Assembly (NCBI GenBank): GCA_020048055.1 | Contig: JAIFNA010000004.1 | Span: forward strand, 114,879 to 178,878 | Origin: Arcobacter sp. | Lineage (GTDB): Bacteria > Campylobacterota > Campylobacteria > Campylobacterales > Arcobacteraceae | Direction of reading: 5' to 3' | Length of the DNA: 64,000 nucleotides | In this document: one piece after another, positions 35,314 through 43,489 of the stretch | Layout: the number at the start of each line of letters is the position of its first letter | How positions within the stretch are numbered: the first letter of the stretch is position 1 | Notes under the pieces: generated by a model | Told to the model about the DNA's origin: nothing | The model's input: only the letters and a program-made list of their open reading frames with translations | Databases searched by the model: none | Position numbers and translations under genes: made by a program

Positions 35314-36486
35314 CTATTTTGCTATTCTTTGTGGTATTTTTCTCTCCATAAAGCAATCAATCAAATAGTTATCATCTGCACAAATTAAATCATCAGGGAC
35401 ATTTTGACCAACAGATAAGTAACTTATGGACTTTTTTACTTTATATGCAAACGAAATTATATTTCCAAAACTTCTTGTTTCATCCAGTTTTGTAAACAAA
35501 ATTGCATTTAAGCCTAAAACTGAATATCTCTCATATATTTCAAGTAGGTCATTTTGCTTAATATTAGCAGGCAAAACTAATGTTTTTTCAATATCAATAT
35601 CTTTAAGTCTTGTTTGATAATCTCCTATGATTTCGATTTTGTCAATATCGTACTGACTACTTCCAGCAGTATCAATTAAAATATAGTGACAATCTTGAAG
35701 TCTCAAAATTGCTTCAACCAAATCTTCACTTTTTTTAACAATCTCCAATGGAAGTCTCATAATATTTGTATATGCCTTTAATTGTTCAATAGCTCCAACC
35801 CTAAATGAGTCAAGAGTTATTATCCCCACCTTGTATTCCATACCCATTTTATAAGCATATCTAGCTGCTAGTTTTGCTATGGTTGTGGTTTTTCCAACAC
35901 CAGTTGGACCAACAAACATCATAACTTTTCGCTGATGTACCCTCGTTGCAATCTCAAATTTTATAGGGATCATTCGTCTTAATATGAGTTTGAAAAAATC
36001 ATTTATTTTTTGTTCATTTGATTTCATCGACAGTGGGAGTTGAGTTATTGTTTTTTTTAGTATCGTATAGGTCATCTCCTCATCAAAATCATTTTTTTCA
36101 AACAATTGATAAATATCAATAAATTCAGATGGTACAACTAAATCATATAGTTTACTTTTTGGCTCCCATAGAGTTTTTTGAACTTTTTTTATCTCTTCAT
36201 GCATTTGTAAAATTTCTGCTCTAAAATCGTAAACTTGGGGGTTTAAAGTTTCATTTCTAATCGAATTTGACTTATTATGATTTGTGTTAATTTGAACTTT
36301 ATGACGAAGTTGTTCTTGATTTTTATCATCTTCAAGTGCAATCAAAATCTCATACATATCTTTGCCATCAACCATTTTGTCTGCTATTTTTTTTGTACTT
36401 ACAACAATCCCATCATCACCACACTCTTTTAGTGCATTTTGTAAAGCTTCTGTCGGGGTTTCCCCCAAAAACGATAACATATTCAT
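35314..36486 (-). CDS. flhF: FlhF, SRP-type GTPase placing the flagellum
   Basis: 390 residues. A basic N-terminal region and a helical domain (about 90-190) precede the GTPase domain. That domain contains G1 MMFVGPTGVGKTTTIAKLAA (about 190-209), the SRP insert LDSFRVGAIEQLKAY, G3 ILIDTAGSSQYD and G4 FTKLDE. FlhF brings early basal-body components to the pole. It is directly followed by flhG. The G motifs are intact, so an active GTPase is expected. Confidence 0.95.
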   Translation of the reverse strand: MNMLSFLGETPTEALQNALKECGDDGIVVSTKKIADKMVDGKDMYEILIALEDDKNQEQLRHKVQINTNHNKSNSIRNETLNPQVYDFRAEILQMHEEIKKVQKTLWEPKSKLYDLVVPSEFIDIYQLFEKNDFDEEMTYTILKKTITQLPLSMKSNEQKINDFFKLILRRMIPIKFEIATRVHQRKVMMFVGPTGVGKTTTIAKLAARYAYKMGMEYKVGIITLDSFRVGAIEQLKAYTNIMRLPLEIVKKSEDLVEAILRLQDCHYILIDTAGSSQYDIDKIEIIGDYQTRLKDIDIEKTLVLPANIKQNDLLEIYERYSVLGLNAILFTKLDETRSFGNIISFAYKVKKSISYLSVGQNVPDDLICADDNYLIDCFMERKIPQRIAK

Positions 36487-36861
36487 TTATTGCCCGTTTT
36501 TATCAATTTTGATAGTAGTTCCATCTGGATTTTTTATTTTTACGTATTTATCGGTTTCACCCAAAAGCTCCCCATCTTTTTCTATAATAATATTCCCAAA
36601 GTCAAACTTTACCTTATGATTTTTAGCTATTTCTACATCTTTGTCACAAATTGGTGTATTTTTAATTATATATCTAGTTGCAACATATTTTTGACTTAGC
36701 AATAAAGATTTATCAAATTTATTACAATTTAGTTTTTTGTCTAATTGTGCATCTTGAAGATTTTCATAAACAAGATACTCTTGAAATTTAATATCTTTAT
36801 TTGAAAACAAAACATTATCCCCAAATAACACTACACAAAACAACAATAAAATAAATTTCAT
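36487..36861 (-). CDS. Small exported protein with FlgA/SAF-like C-terminus
   Basis: 124 residues with a signal peptide (about 1-15) directly in front of flhF. ATRYIIKNTPICDKDV followed by a strand-rich end (GELLGETDKYVKIKN, IKIDKNG) resembles the SAF and following beta domain of FlgA, the chaperone for P-ring subunit FlgI. It is roughly half the length of a usual FlgA. One Cys pair (about 46 and 72) could form a disulphide. If correct it is a minimal P-ring chaperone; it may also be an unrelated small periplasmic protein. Confidence 0.5.
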   Translation of the reverse strand: MKFILLLFCVVLFGDNVLFSNKDIKFQEYLVYENLQDAQLDKKLNCNKFDKSLLLSQKYVATRYIIKNTPICDKDVEIAKNHKVKFDFGNIIIEKDGELLGETDKYVKIKNPDGTTIKIDKNGQ

Positions 36862-37238
36862 TACGCGTTAACCTCAAATAATGAGCCACCATTGTGTCTT
36901 GTAATATCTTCTATGATTTGTCTATACATCTCTTTTACAGGCAATACTATTGCAGCCAATTTTCCATTTAATTTATATAACTCAACCAAACTAGACTCTA
37001 ACAAATCAACATCATCTCTAAAAATATCAATATCACTGCCTCTTGAAATTTCATCACTTAATAATTGATTTAGAACTTTTTGCTCACTAGCAATTCTCAT
37101 CATAAGATCTAATTTTTCATCATTTCTATCAAGTAGTTTTTCATGATTTGCTTTTCTAACATCTTCGATGTCTTGTTTGATTGCATTTTGCAATCTGTTT
37201 GCCAAATCAATCATATTATTTATCTGAGTTTTTATCAT
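36861..37238 (-). CDS. FlgN-like flagellar export chaperone
   Basis: 125 residues, all helical and charged, without a signal. FlgN proteins chaperone hook-filament junction proteins FlgK and FlgL. The gene overlaps flgJ by four bases (ATGA) and the next gene by one. In Campylobacter the order flgJ-then-FlgN-like is the same (Cj1463-Cj1464), and the sequence has the FlgN-like arrangement of a long N-terminal helix and a conserved LYKLNGKLAA block. flgK is not in the window. Confidence 0.6.
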   Translation of the reverse strand: MIKTQINNMIDLANRLQNAIKQDIEDVRKANHEKLLDRNDEKLDLMMRIASEQKVLNQLLSDEISRGSDIDIFRDDVDLLESSLVELYKLNGKLAAIVLPVKEMYRQIIEDITRHNGGSLFEVNA

Positions 37239-37552
37239 CTAGCACCTTTTTGTTTTTCACTTAAAAATTTAAAAAGCATATCACTGATTCCAAGTGTTCC
37301 TGAACTTTGTCGCGAAAGACTTTCGGTATACATCCCCTTAATTATTTCACTTCCAGTACCCTCACCTGCAACTTTAGAATTTTTTAGTGAAATATCTAAT
37401 ATTTGCTGCATAAAAAATGACTCAAAATCATTACACACTTTTTTTAAATCTTTCTCATTTTTACTATTTTTTATATCATTAATTGCTTTTTGTTCAACAT
37501 TGTTGCTTTTCACAATTCCAACATTAAACTCATTCATTCCGCCATTCATCAT
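37235..37552 (-). CDS. flgJ: FlgJ-type rod-binding protein, short form
   Basis: 105 residues. DLKKVCNDFESFFMQQILD (about 36-54) and the following helix are the rod-cap domain of FlgJ, but the peptidoglycan hydrolase domain of enterobacterial FlgJ is absent. That is normal for Campylobacterota. It caps the growing rod in the periplasm. The next gene overlaps by four bases. Confidence 0.85.
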   Translation of the reverse strand: MMNGGMNEFNVGIVKSNNVEQKAINDIKNSKNEKDLKKVCNDFESFFMQQILDISLKNSKVAGEGTGSEIIKGMYTESLSRQSSGTLGISDMLFKFLSEKQKGAR

Positions 37553-37598
37553 TGGCTCCTAGTGTTTTGATTTGATTATTTATTTTGTGTAATCTATA

Positions 37599-38471
37599 TT
37601 AAAGTTCAAGCTTCTTTTCGCCAATGTTTTTTATTTTGACTCCAAATCTACCGTCAACAATAACAGCTTCACCATCTCCAACTTTTACGCCATTGACTAA
37701 AATATCAAGTGGCTCATTAACCATCTGTTCTAGTTCTATTATATATCCAACATCCCAGTTAACAATATCTTTAAGTAAAAACGTTTTAGTTCCTAATCGT
37801 ACGCTAAATCTTAGTTTTACATTAAATAACAATTTAAGATTTTCTGTTGATTCATCACCTAAAAGTGCTAACAAACCATTTGTACTATTTTTTGAAGAAT
37901 TATTTTTATTCTTACTATCATCATCTTCAACATCATCAACAATATCTTCACCATCAACAATTTTTGCAATAAAAGGTAATAGTGAATTGTCAAAAGATAA
38001 GAACAATTTAACAGGTTCATTATTAAAAGATAAATTAAAACAATACAAATGTTCAATTTTGCCAAGCGATGAAACCTGTTTTATAGACGATTCTTTTTGA
38101 GAAAATGAAACACCGTTCAAATCACTAAAATCTTGTGCGTTTATTGTTGTGGCAAGACTTCCTATGATTGTTCCGACTATCTCCTTTACGGCATCTAAAA
38201 TTTCATCATCAATTGATAGCTTAAGCTCACCAATTCCGCCTAGCATAAAATATTCAAACTTTGTAGATATGACAGTTGGAAGAAAAAAATTGATTTGACT
38301 TTTCGGTCCAGTTTTTGGTGTCATTTCAACCGCAACCATAACGCATTGTTCTGAGTCAATTTCATTAGAGCTTGCCAAATGAACACCCTCAATTGATGAA
38401 CTTATAGACAATAAACTTTCAAATGTATTTTTAAATTCGTTGTTTATAATATTTGATATATCAGATGCCAC
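37599..38471 (-). CDS. fliY: FliY, motor switch protein of the CheC/FliN type
   Basis: 290 residues. The N-terminal two-thirds is a CheC-like domain (blocks VMVAVEMTPKTGPK, LDAVKEIVGTIIGSLATTINAQ). A Ser/Asp/Asn-rich linker lies at about 182-195. The C-terminal SPOA domain (VKLRFSVRLGTKTFLLKDI, VNEPLDILVNGVKVGDGE) is the FliN fold. FliY replaces or joins FliN in the C ring. A separate fliN is at 45677, so both proteins exist here. The CheC core motif is not clearly intact, so CheY-P phosphatase activity is uncertain. Confidence 0.88.
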   Translation of the reverse strand: MASDISNIINNEFKNTFESLLSISSSIEGVHLASSNEIDSEQCVMVAVEMTPKTGPKSQINFFLPTVISTKFEYFMLGGIGELKLSIDDEILDAVKEIVGTIIGSLATTINAQDFSDLNGVSFSQKESSIKQVSSLGKIEHLYCFNLSFNNEPVKLFLSFDNSLLPFIAKIVDGEDIVDDVEDDDSKNKNNSSKNSTNGLLALLGDESTENLKLLFNVKLRFSVRLGTKTFLLKDIVNWDVGYIIELEQMVNEPLDILVNGVKVGDGEAVIVDGRFGVKIKNIGEKKLEL

Positions 38472-38482
38472 TTATTTTGTTC

Positions 38483-38800
38483 CTATTTTTTATTTAATTG
38501 CTCATCTAACGATTCTTGAAGCTGGGCCTTAAGACGCATAATTTGGTCTGTTGGAAATTGATATTCAACTCCCTCTTTTGAAACTCTAACAAAAAATTCT
38601 TTTGCTTTTGAGTCAAAACCAAACTTTACATTATCAAGTATCACCTCTTGTTTTTCATTACCATTTAACTGATTATCAGCATTTTTATATTTCTCATCTG
38701 GTTCTATAGTATGCTCTTCTTCAACAGAAGCTATTCGACTTATTTTTTCGATATGCTCAACTTTCGACTGATCCATTATTTCTAATCTACCTAATTGCAT
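38483..38800 (-). CDS. FlaG-like or unknown flagellar-operon protein
   Basis: 105 residues, first gene of the operon that runs to pflA. The N-terminal half is acidic and low complexity. The C-terminal part (VKFGFDSKAKEFFVRVSK, then EYQFPTDQIMRLKAQLQES) has the shape of FlaG, a strand pair followed by a helix, but the key FlaG block (I..IP.E) is not exact. FlaG affects filament length in some bacteria. A strong ribosome-binding site (AAAGGGG) supports the start. The call is tentative. Confidence 0.5.
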   Translation of the reverse strand: MQLGRLEIMDQSKVEHIEKISRIASVEEEHTIEPDEKYKNADNQLNGNEKQEVILDNVKFGFDSKAKEFFVRVSKEGVEYQFPTDQIMRLKAQLQESLDEQLNKK

Positions 38801-38829
38801 CTTATCCCCTTTGTAAGTTAATTTTACCG

Positions 38830-38835
38830 ATTATA
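38830..38835 (-). promoter_or_regulatory. Extended -10 promoter of the flagellar operon
   Basis: Minus-strand TTTGGTATAATCGG holds TGG-TATAAT, an extended -10. It would start transcription about 25 bases before the first gene at 38800 and drive fourteen genes down to pflA. No sigma54 (GG-N10-GC) or sigma28 pattern is seen beside it. Confidence 0.65.
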
Positions 38836-38877
38836 CCAAAACTAAAATAAGTACACCACTTTAAAAAAGAAAATTTA

Positions 38878-40908
38878 TCACAATGACTCCACAAAGTCAT
38901 CAAAATTTTCCATCTCAAAATCTATAAAAAATCCATCATATTTTTTAGAAAATAGCAATGAAGCAGAATTTGTTTTTAAATTTTGTAGTAACTGAACTCC
39001 ACTTAAAAATTTAGCATTTGTATCATTGTATTCAAATTGCATCTCCCCTATTTTTGCCATCGCATTACTTGTGTCTCCAGCACTTAAATATGCTGCTGAT
39101 AACAAATCCATAGTATATATATCATTAATTCCATAACTATTTCGCAAAGATTCAATAATTTTAATAGTTGCATTTGGGAAACCATCATAAAGCTGAACAA
39201 TAGCTTTTGTACGTAAATAAGAAGGTGTTCTTTCATTCTTTATATCAAAATCTATTTTGTTAAATACTCCAAGTGATCTTACAACTTCTATGTAATACTG
39301 AGTTATAAGTGATGGTCCTTTTAAAAAATAATCATTGTATGTTTTTGGGATACTATCTTGAAGTCTTGCCATATAGTTATAGTCACTTTCGTTTTGCTTT
39401 TTAACTAAACTTCGAAATAAATAAACCATTGGATCTTTTACATCTGCCAAAAGGAGGGGCTCGTTCTCCTTCATCTCACCATCTTTCATCTTTTCTAAAA
39501 AACTTAAAGCCCTAAGAAATATAGATTTTTTATCATATTCACTCAATCCTTTTCCATCCAACTTATAGTTAGGATCATAAGTTAATTTATAAATATACTT
39601 CCCTAAATATTTATAACTTCCATCTTTATCAAGCAGGTTCTTTTTGATTCTCTCAGCATAATCTTTATTAATTGCAATATCTCCTCTTTTTGCGCTAATT
39701 AAAGTCATAGCAGCATAAAGCTTGTTTGAGCGACTTAAATCGTATGCTTTTTTGAAGTATTTATGTGCATTTCTAAAATCAAAATTATGGGCATAACAAA
39801 GTGCAAGATTGTAATACTCGTACGATTTCACATCATATTTTTTATCAATTAGTTCTTGTAGTTTGATTACTCTAACAATTGGATCAAGTTTTACAAGTTG
39901 GATAAAATTTTTATTATAATCAACCATCATATCAAGTAAATTTATGTTTTGTGGATTTTTTAGTACAAATCCAAGCATGGAGTCATTGTAAATCTCTTTT
40001 TTATCAATAAAAATAAATGGTGCAAAATAAAAAATCATATCCATTTGGCGATTATCAGAAAACTTAGTTACCCTTTCAAAATATTGACTGCTGTCATATT
40101 TTTTAGGATTAAAAAATATTTTTATTGGTAGTTTTTTATTCGCATTAAATTTATTTACATTTTTGCCAATCTCTAAAATATTATCTTTTAAGGTTGCTAT
40201 ATTGTTTGTTCTTAAACTAACAAAAGTTTTGAACCATAAAATGCTATTAAGAATCTCTCTGTCACTATTTTTATTATGGGCTGACTCCAAATAAACACTA
40301 GCTTTTCCAAAATCTCTTTTTTTAATATAAAGTAATGCTAGTTTTAATTCATCTTTCGCTTTCATAGTAAGTGCAATTTTTATTGCCATATCATAATCTT
40401 TGAAGACAATATATGTATCAACTAGAAGTTGTTTTAGATGTTCTGTTAATTTCTTCTTTGGAATTTTGTTTGTTACTGAAATTATTTTTGAGATATATTT
40501 CCTATCATTTGTAAGCTGATACAGATAGTATGATGCACTTACATAAGAATATGTATCTTCTTTTGCAGCTTCTTTAAAATCATAAATCTTTTTTAGATAT
40601 AAATAAGCATTATTTGTTGAATTTAATTTGTAATACGCAATACCAATATTTAAAAATGATGGAATCTTAAACACTTTTGATGTTTTTTTAAAAAGGTTTA
40701 TTGCCTTTAAATATTCCTCTTTTTCCAAATACAAAACGGCATTATTAAAATCTGTCTCAAGTGAAACTGATTGCTCAACTTTCAATAAATCTTTACTTTT
40801 AAAAAGTATATTTGGTTGCGATTCGTAAACTTGCTCTTTACCATAGAGATTGGAAAAACTAAAAACCAAAAAATAAAGTGAAAGAAAAATAGAAGTGTAT
40901 GTTTTCAT
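38878..40908 (-). CDS. PflB-like periplasmic TPR protein of the flagellar motor
   Basis: 676 residues with an N-terminal hydrophobic signal or anchor (about 1-23). It is alpha-helical repeats throughout, with clear TPR pairs at LNIGIAYYKLNSTNNAYLY, YYNLALCYAHNFDFRNAHK and AAYLSAGDTSNAMAKIGEM. Length, repeats, export signal and place within the flagellar cluster suggest PflB, the partner of PflA in the periplasmic scaffold of Campylobacter motors. Not proven; any large periplasmic TPR protein would look alike. The gap to the preceding gene is 18 bases. Confidence 0.45.
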   Translation of the reverse strand: MKTYTSIFLSLYFLVFSFSNLYGKEQVYESQPNILFKSKDLLKVEQSVSLETDFNNAVLYLEKEEYLKAINLFKKTSKVFKIPSFLNIGIAYYKLNSTNNAYLYLKKIYDFKEAAKEDTYSYVSASYYLYQLTNDRKYISKIISVTNKIPKKKLTEHLKQLLVDTYIVFKDYDMAIKIALTMKAKDELKLALLYIKKRDFGKASVYLESAHNKNSDREILNSILWFKTFVSLRTNNIATLKDNILEIGKNVNKFNANKKLPIKIFFNPKKYDSSQYFERVTKFSDNRQMDMIFYFAPFIFIDKKEIYNDSMLGFVLKNPQNINLLDMMVDYNKNFIQLVKLDPIVRVIKLQELIDKKYDVKSYEYYNLALCYAHNFDFRNAHKYFKKAYDLSRSNKLYAAMTLISAKRGDIAINKDYAERIKKNLLDKDGSYKYLGKYIYKLTYDPNYKLDGKGLSEYDKKSIFLRALSFLEKMKDGEMKENEPLLLADVKDPMVYLFRSLVKKQNESDYNYMARLQDSIPKTYNDYFLKGPSLITQYYIEVVRSLGVFNKIDFDIKNERTPSYLRTKAIVQLYDGFPNATIKIIESLRNSYGINDIYTMDLLSAAYLSAGDTSNAMAKIGEMQFEYNDTNAKFLSGVQLLQNLKTNSASLLFSKKYDGFFIDFEMENFDDFVESL

Positions 40909-40926
40909 ATTTCACTAATCATAAAC

Positions 40927-41253
40927 CTAAATCATTCCAACAGAAGAGTAGAGTTCATCTACTCTCTTTTGTAATAATTCATTTCTGTGTCTAAATTCAT
41001 TTCTTTTTTGCTTTTCTAGTTGCAATTCTTCTCTTGACTTTGTTAGTCTGTCATCTAGGTCTTTAATGGTTTGCAATGCATCTTGAAGTTGATTTTCATA
41101 CTTTCTTAAATCTTTATCACGATTTTGGTTTACATTTTCTGCGAGTTCTTTTTCCTCTTGAAGTTTTGCATACATTGATTTGTACACATTTAAACTTCCA
41201 AAAAAATATAATGCCAAAATCCCCAATATTGATATTAATGCAATATTTTCCAA
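40927..41253 (-). CDS. Small membrane protein with coiled coil
   Basis: 108 residues. A membrane helix at about 4-22 is followed by a cytoplasmic or periplasmic coiled coil from about 30 to 100 (KYENQLQDALQTIKDLDDR, KRNEFRHRNELLQKRVDEL). It starts nine bases after flgE and ends 18 bases before the TPR gene, so it is in the flagellar operon. No family is recognised. A scaffold or tether is possible but speculative. Confidence 0.7.
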   Translation of the reverse strand: MENIALISILGILALYFFGSLNVYKSMYAKLQEEKELAENVNQNRDKDLRKYENQLQDALQTIKDLDDRLTKSREELQLEKQKRNEFRHRNELLQKRVDELYSSVGMI

Positions 41254-41262
41254 AAAATTTAC

Positions 41263-43335
41263 CTATCTTTTTAACTGAATTAGTGTATTTAAAATCGTAT
41301 CTGCTGTTGTGATAGATTTTGCGTTTGCTTCAAATGCCCGCTGAAATACCATAAGATTCACTAACGACTCACTCAAATCTGCTGTGCTTAGTTCTAGTGT
41401 ATTTGCCTTAATTTCAGCTGTTTTATCGTTGTTTAGATTGTAAATTGGATCACCACTTGCAAGTGTAACTCCAAGTAGATTATTACCAACAGGCTCTAAG
41501 CCTCTATTTGTGATAAATTTAGCAATAGCAATCTGTCCGACAGCAAACATCGCACCATCTTGACTCATAGTTATAAGTCCCGTGGTATCAACTTTAAAAT
41601 CACCAAATGCACTATCAGAGATCCCTAAAGTATCGAGTCTAAGTTGTAAATTTCCTTTTGATGCAGTTTGGTCTACTTTTGTAATAATCTCTATAAATTC
41701 AGCCCCAGTGCCTTCTCTTCCGCTAAAATCTGGATTTCTTTTTATATCAATACCTGCTGTTGTATCCTTTAAATCCCCACTAAATTCAACATCAAAATTA
41801 CTATCAAGTGTTCTTATTACTAGATTTCCATTTACATTAAATGCTTTAACATAAGTTGGGAGGGTAGCCTCAGTATTTATTGCCGTTACCATTGCATCCA
41901 CACTAGATGTTGATGCAATTGTCAATGGTGTTGTTGGTACAGTTACATTTTTTTCAAGAGCAGCACTATAAATAGATATTTGATAAGTAAAAGCTCCAGG
42001 GAAACTCAAATCAGTCGGTGAATAAACATCTGTTTGTTTGCCTGAGATTGTCTCATTTAGTGCTGCTTTTATCGTTTCAAGAGCTCCAACCCCTTGTCCA
42101 GCATCTGCGACACTATCTACACCATAAACACCTGGTTTATCTGCCCCTCCACTAACCATTCCAACACTTGAAATTGTAAATGCTTTACCTGGAACAATAG
42201 AATCAATTTTCAAAATCCCTTTTATAACATCAGCAGCTTTTGTGCTTGGAACATACGAAACTGGAACCGTAGCTGGAGTTGCTTCAACAGCAACATAAGC
42301 TTTAAGTCCTGGTTGGGCTGAGATTTTATCTGCAAATGCTTTCATAGTTTTTACATATCCAGCTTCCCTTGCGGTTAATGCTTCACCTGTTGGTGAAGCT
42401 GCTGCTGTTACTGCATCTGAGGCTATAAAAGATTGTGATATACGATTTCCATCAATATAAACATAAACCTCATCTCCATCAACTGAAACCGCTCCACCAT
42501 CCCAACCACCACTATTATACGCAGTTTCTGCAGTAGTTAATGCTGTTAAATTACCTGCAGTTGGCGCTCCAGCATATGTTGCAGCAGCAGTTTCATATGC
42601 TGTTTTTAAAGCTCCAGCTGTGCTTTTAATACCTGGTAAATCTACATGTGAGATTTGTGCCTTAGCACTAGCACTTGAGCTGTCTGGATTTGCTTTTAGG
42701 TTTTGCAAAGCAGTAGTATAAGACTTTATTAGCTCCTCCACATCTGATATTTTCCCATATTTTGTTTTCATACCATATCCACTAAATACGGTAGGATTAT
42801 CACTTTGTGAAGTTAGTGCGTAATCTGTTGATTTCGCAGTTATCGTTTCAACAGAATTTGAATAATTAATAATTTTTGATGAAAGTAACTTTGTATAGTC
42901 ATTTGTAAATTTGCTTACATTTGGATTTGATGAAGTAACTTTAGGATCAGTTGCCATCGCCCAACCTTGAACTTCATTTCCTATTGTATCTTGCAATGTT
43001 CCGCTATCACCCATCCTAAAGTTTCCAGCTCTTGTGTAAAATGTTTCACTTGTTCCACCACCTCTTGTGTTTGAAACAGCAAAAAATCCATCACCAGAAA
43101 GTGCAACATCATAGCTCACCCCTGTTGTTTTTAGATTTCCTTGAATATACATTTTTTCAGCATCAAGAACTTGCGTCCCTTTACCGATGTTGTTTTGATA
43201 CATTTGGTCAGCAAAAGATATTCTACTTGCCTTAAAACCAATAGTATTTACATTTGCTATATTATTTGATTCGTTGTCTAGTGCTATTTGAGAACCTGCA
43301 AGTCCTGAGATTCCCGTCCATAGTGATCCAATCAT
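41263..43335 (-). CDS. flgE: Flagellar hook protein FlgE (paralogue 1)
   Basis: 690 residues. The N-terminal rod/hook signature (GISGLAGSQIALDNESNNIA, NVNTIGFKASRISFADQM) and the C-terminal LVNLMVFQRAFEANAKSIT are intact. The middle (about 210-560) is Ala/Thr-rich, as in the variable surface domains of Campylobacterota hooks. The size fits the long hook proteins of the group. It is close in plan to the next paralogue but 200 residues longer in the middle, so it is likely the main hook subunit. Confidence 0.93.
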   Translation of the reverse strand: MIGSLWTGISGLAGSQIALDNESNNIANVNTIGFKASRISFADQMYQNNIGKGTQVLDAEKMYIQGNLKTTGVSYDVALSGDGFFAVSNTRGGGTSETFYTRAGNFRMGDSGTLQDTIGNEVQGWAMATDPKVTSSNPNVSKFTNDYTKLLSSKIINYSNSVETITAKSTDYALTSQSDNPTVFSGYGMKTKYGKISDVEELIKSYTTALQNLKANPDSSSASAKAQISHVDLPGIKSTAGALKTAYETAAATYAGAPTAGNLTALTTAETAYNSGGWDGGAVSVDGDEVYVYIDGNRISQSFIASDAVTAAASPTGEALTAREAGYVKTMKAFADKISAQPGLKAYVAVEATPATVPVSYVPSTKAADVIKGILKIDSIVPGKAFTISSVGMVSGGADKPGVYGVDSVADAGQGVGALETIKAALNETISGKQTDVYSPTDLSFPGAFTYQISIYSAALEKNVTVPTTPLTIASTSSVDAMVTAINTEATLPTYVKAFNVNGNLVIRTLDSNFDVEFSGDLKDTTAGIDIKRNPDFSGREGTGAEFIEIITKVDQTASKGNLQLRLDTLGISDSAFGDFKVDTTGLITMSQDGAMFAVGQIAIAKFITNRGLEPVGNNLLGVTLASGDPIYNLNNDKTAEIKANTLELSTADLSESLVNLMVFQRAFEANAKSITTADTILNTLIQLKR

Positions 43336-43457
43336 AATAATTCCTTTAAGTTAAACTTTTTGTCATAAAATCTTTTTAATTGAAATAAATAAAAAGAGAA
43401 ATGTCCAAAGATAAATTTTTTAAAACTCATTATAAAAACTTAACTTTAAACATCAAT

Positions 43458-43489
43458 TTAGCACTTAAAAATTATTTTTTAAGTGCTAA
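43458..43489 (-). other. Perfect 14-base hairpin enclosing the stop codon of the second hook gene
   Basis: TTAGCACTTAAAAA at 43458-43471 pairs fully with its inverted copy at 43476-43489; the four-base loop holds the stop codon. There is no U-run after the stem on the minus strand, so it is not a standard terminator. It could protect the mRNA end, attenuate transcription before flgE, or influence termination of translation. Confidence 0.6.

Noticed and set aside
43458..43489. A CIRCE-like element (TTAGCACTT with inverted AAGTGCTAA)
   Set aside because: The spacing is 14 rather than 9 bases, the arms continue into A/T-rich sequence, and it lies at the end of a flagellar gene with no heat-shock gene after it.
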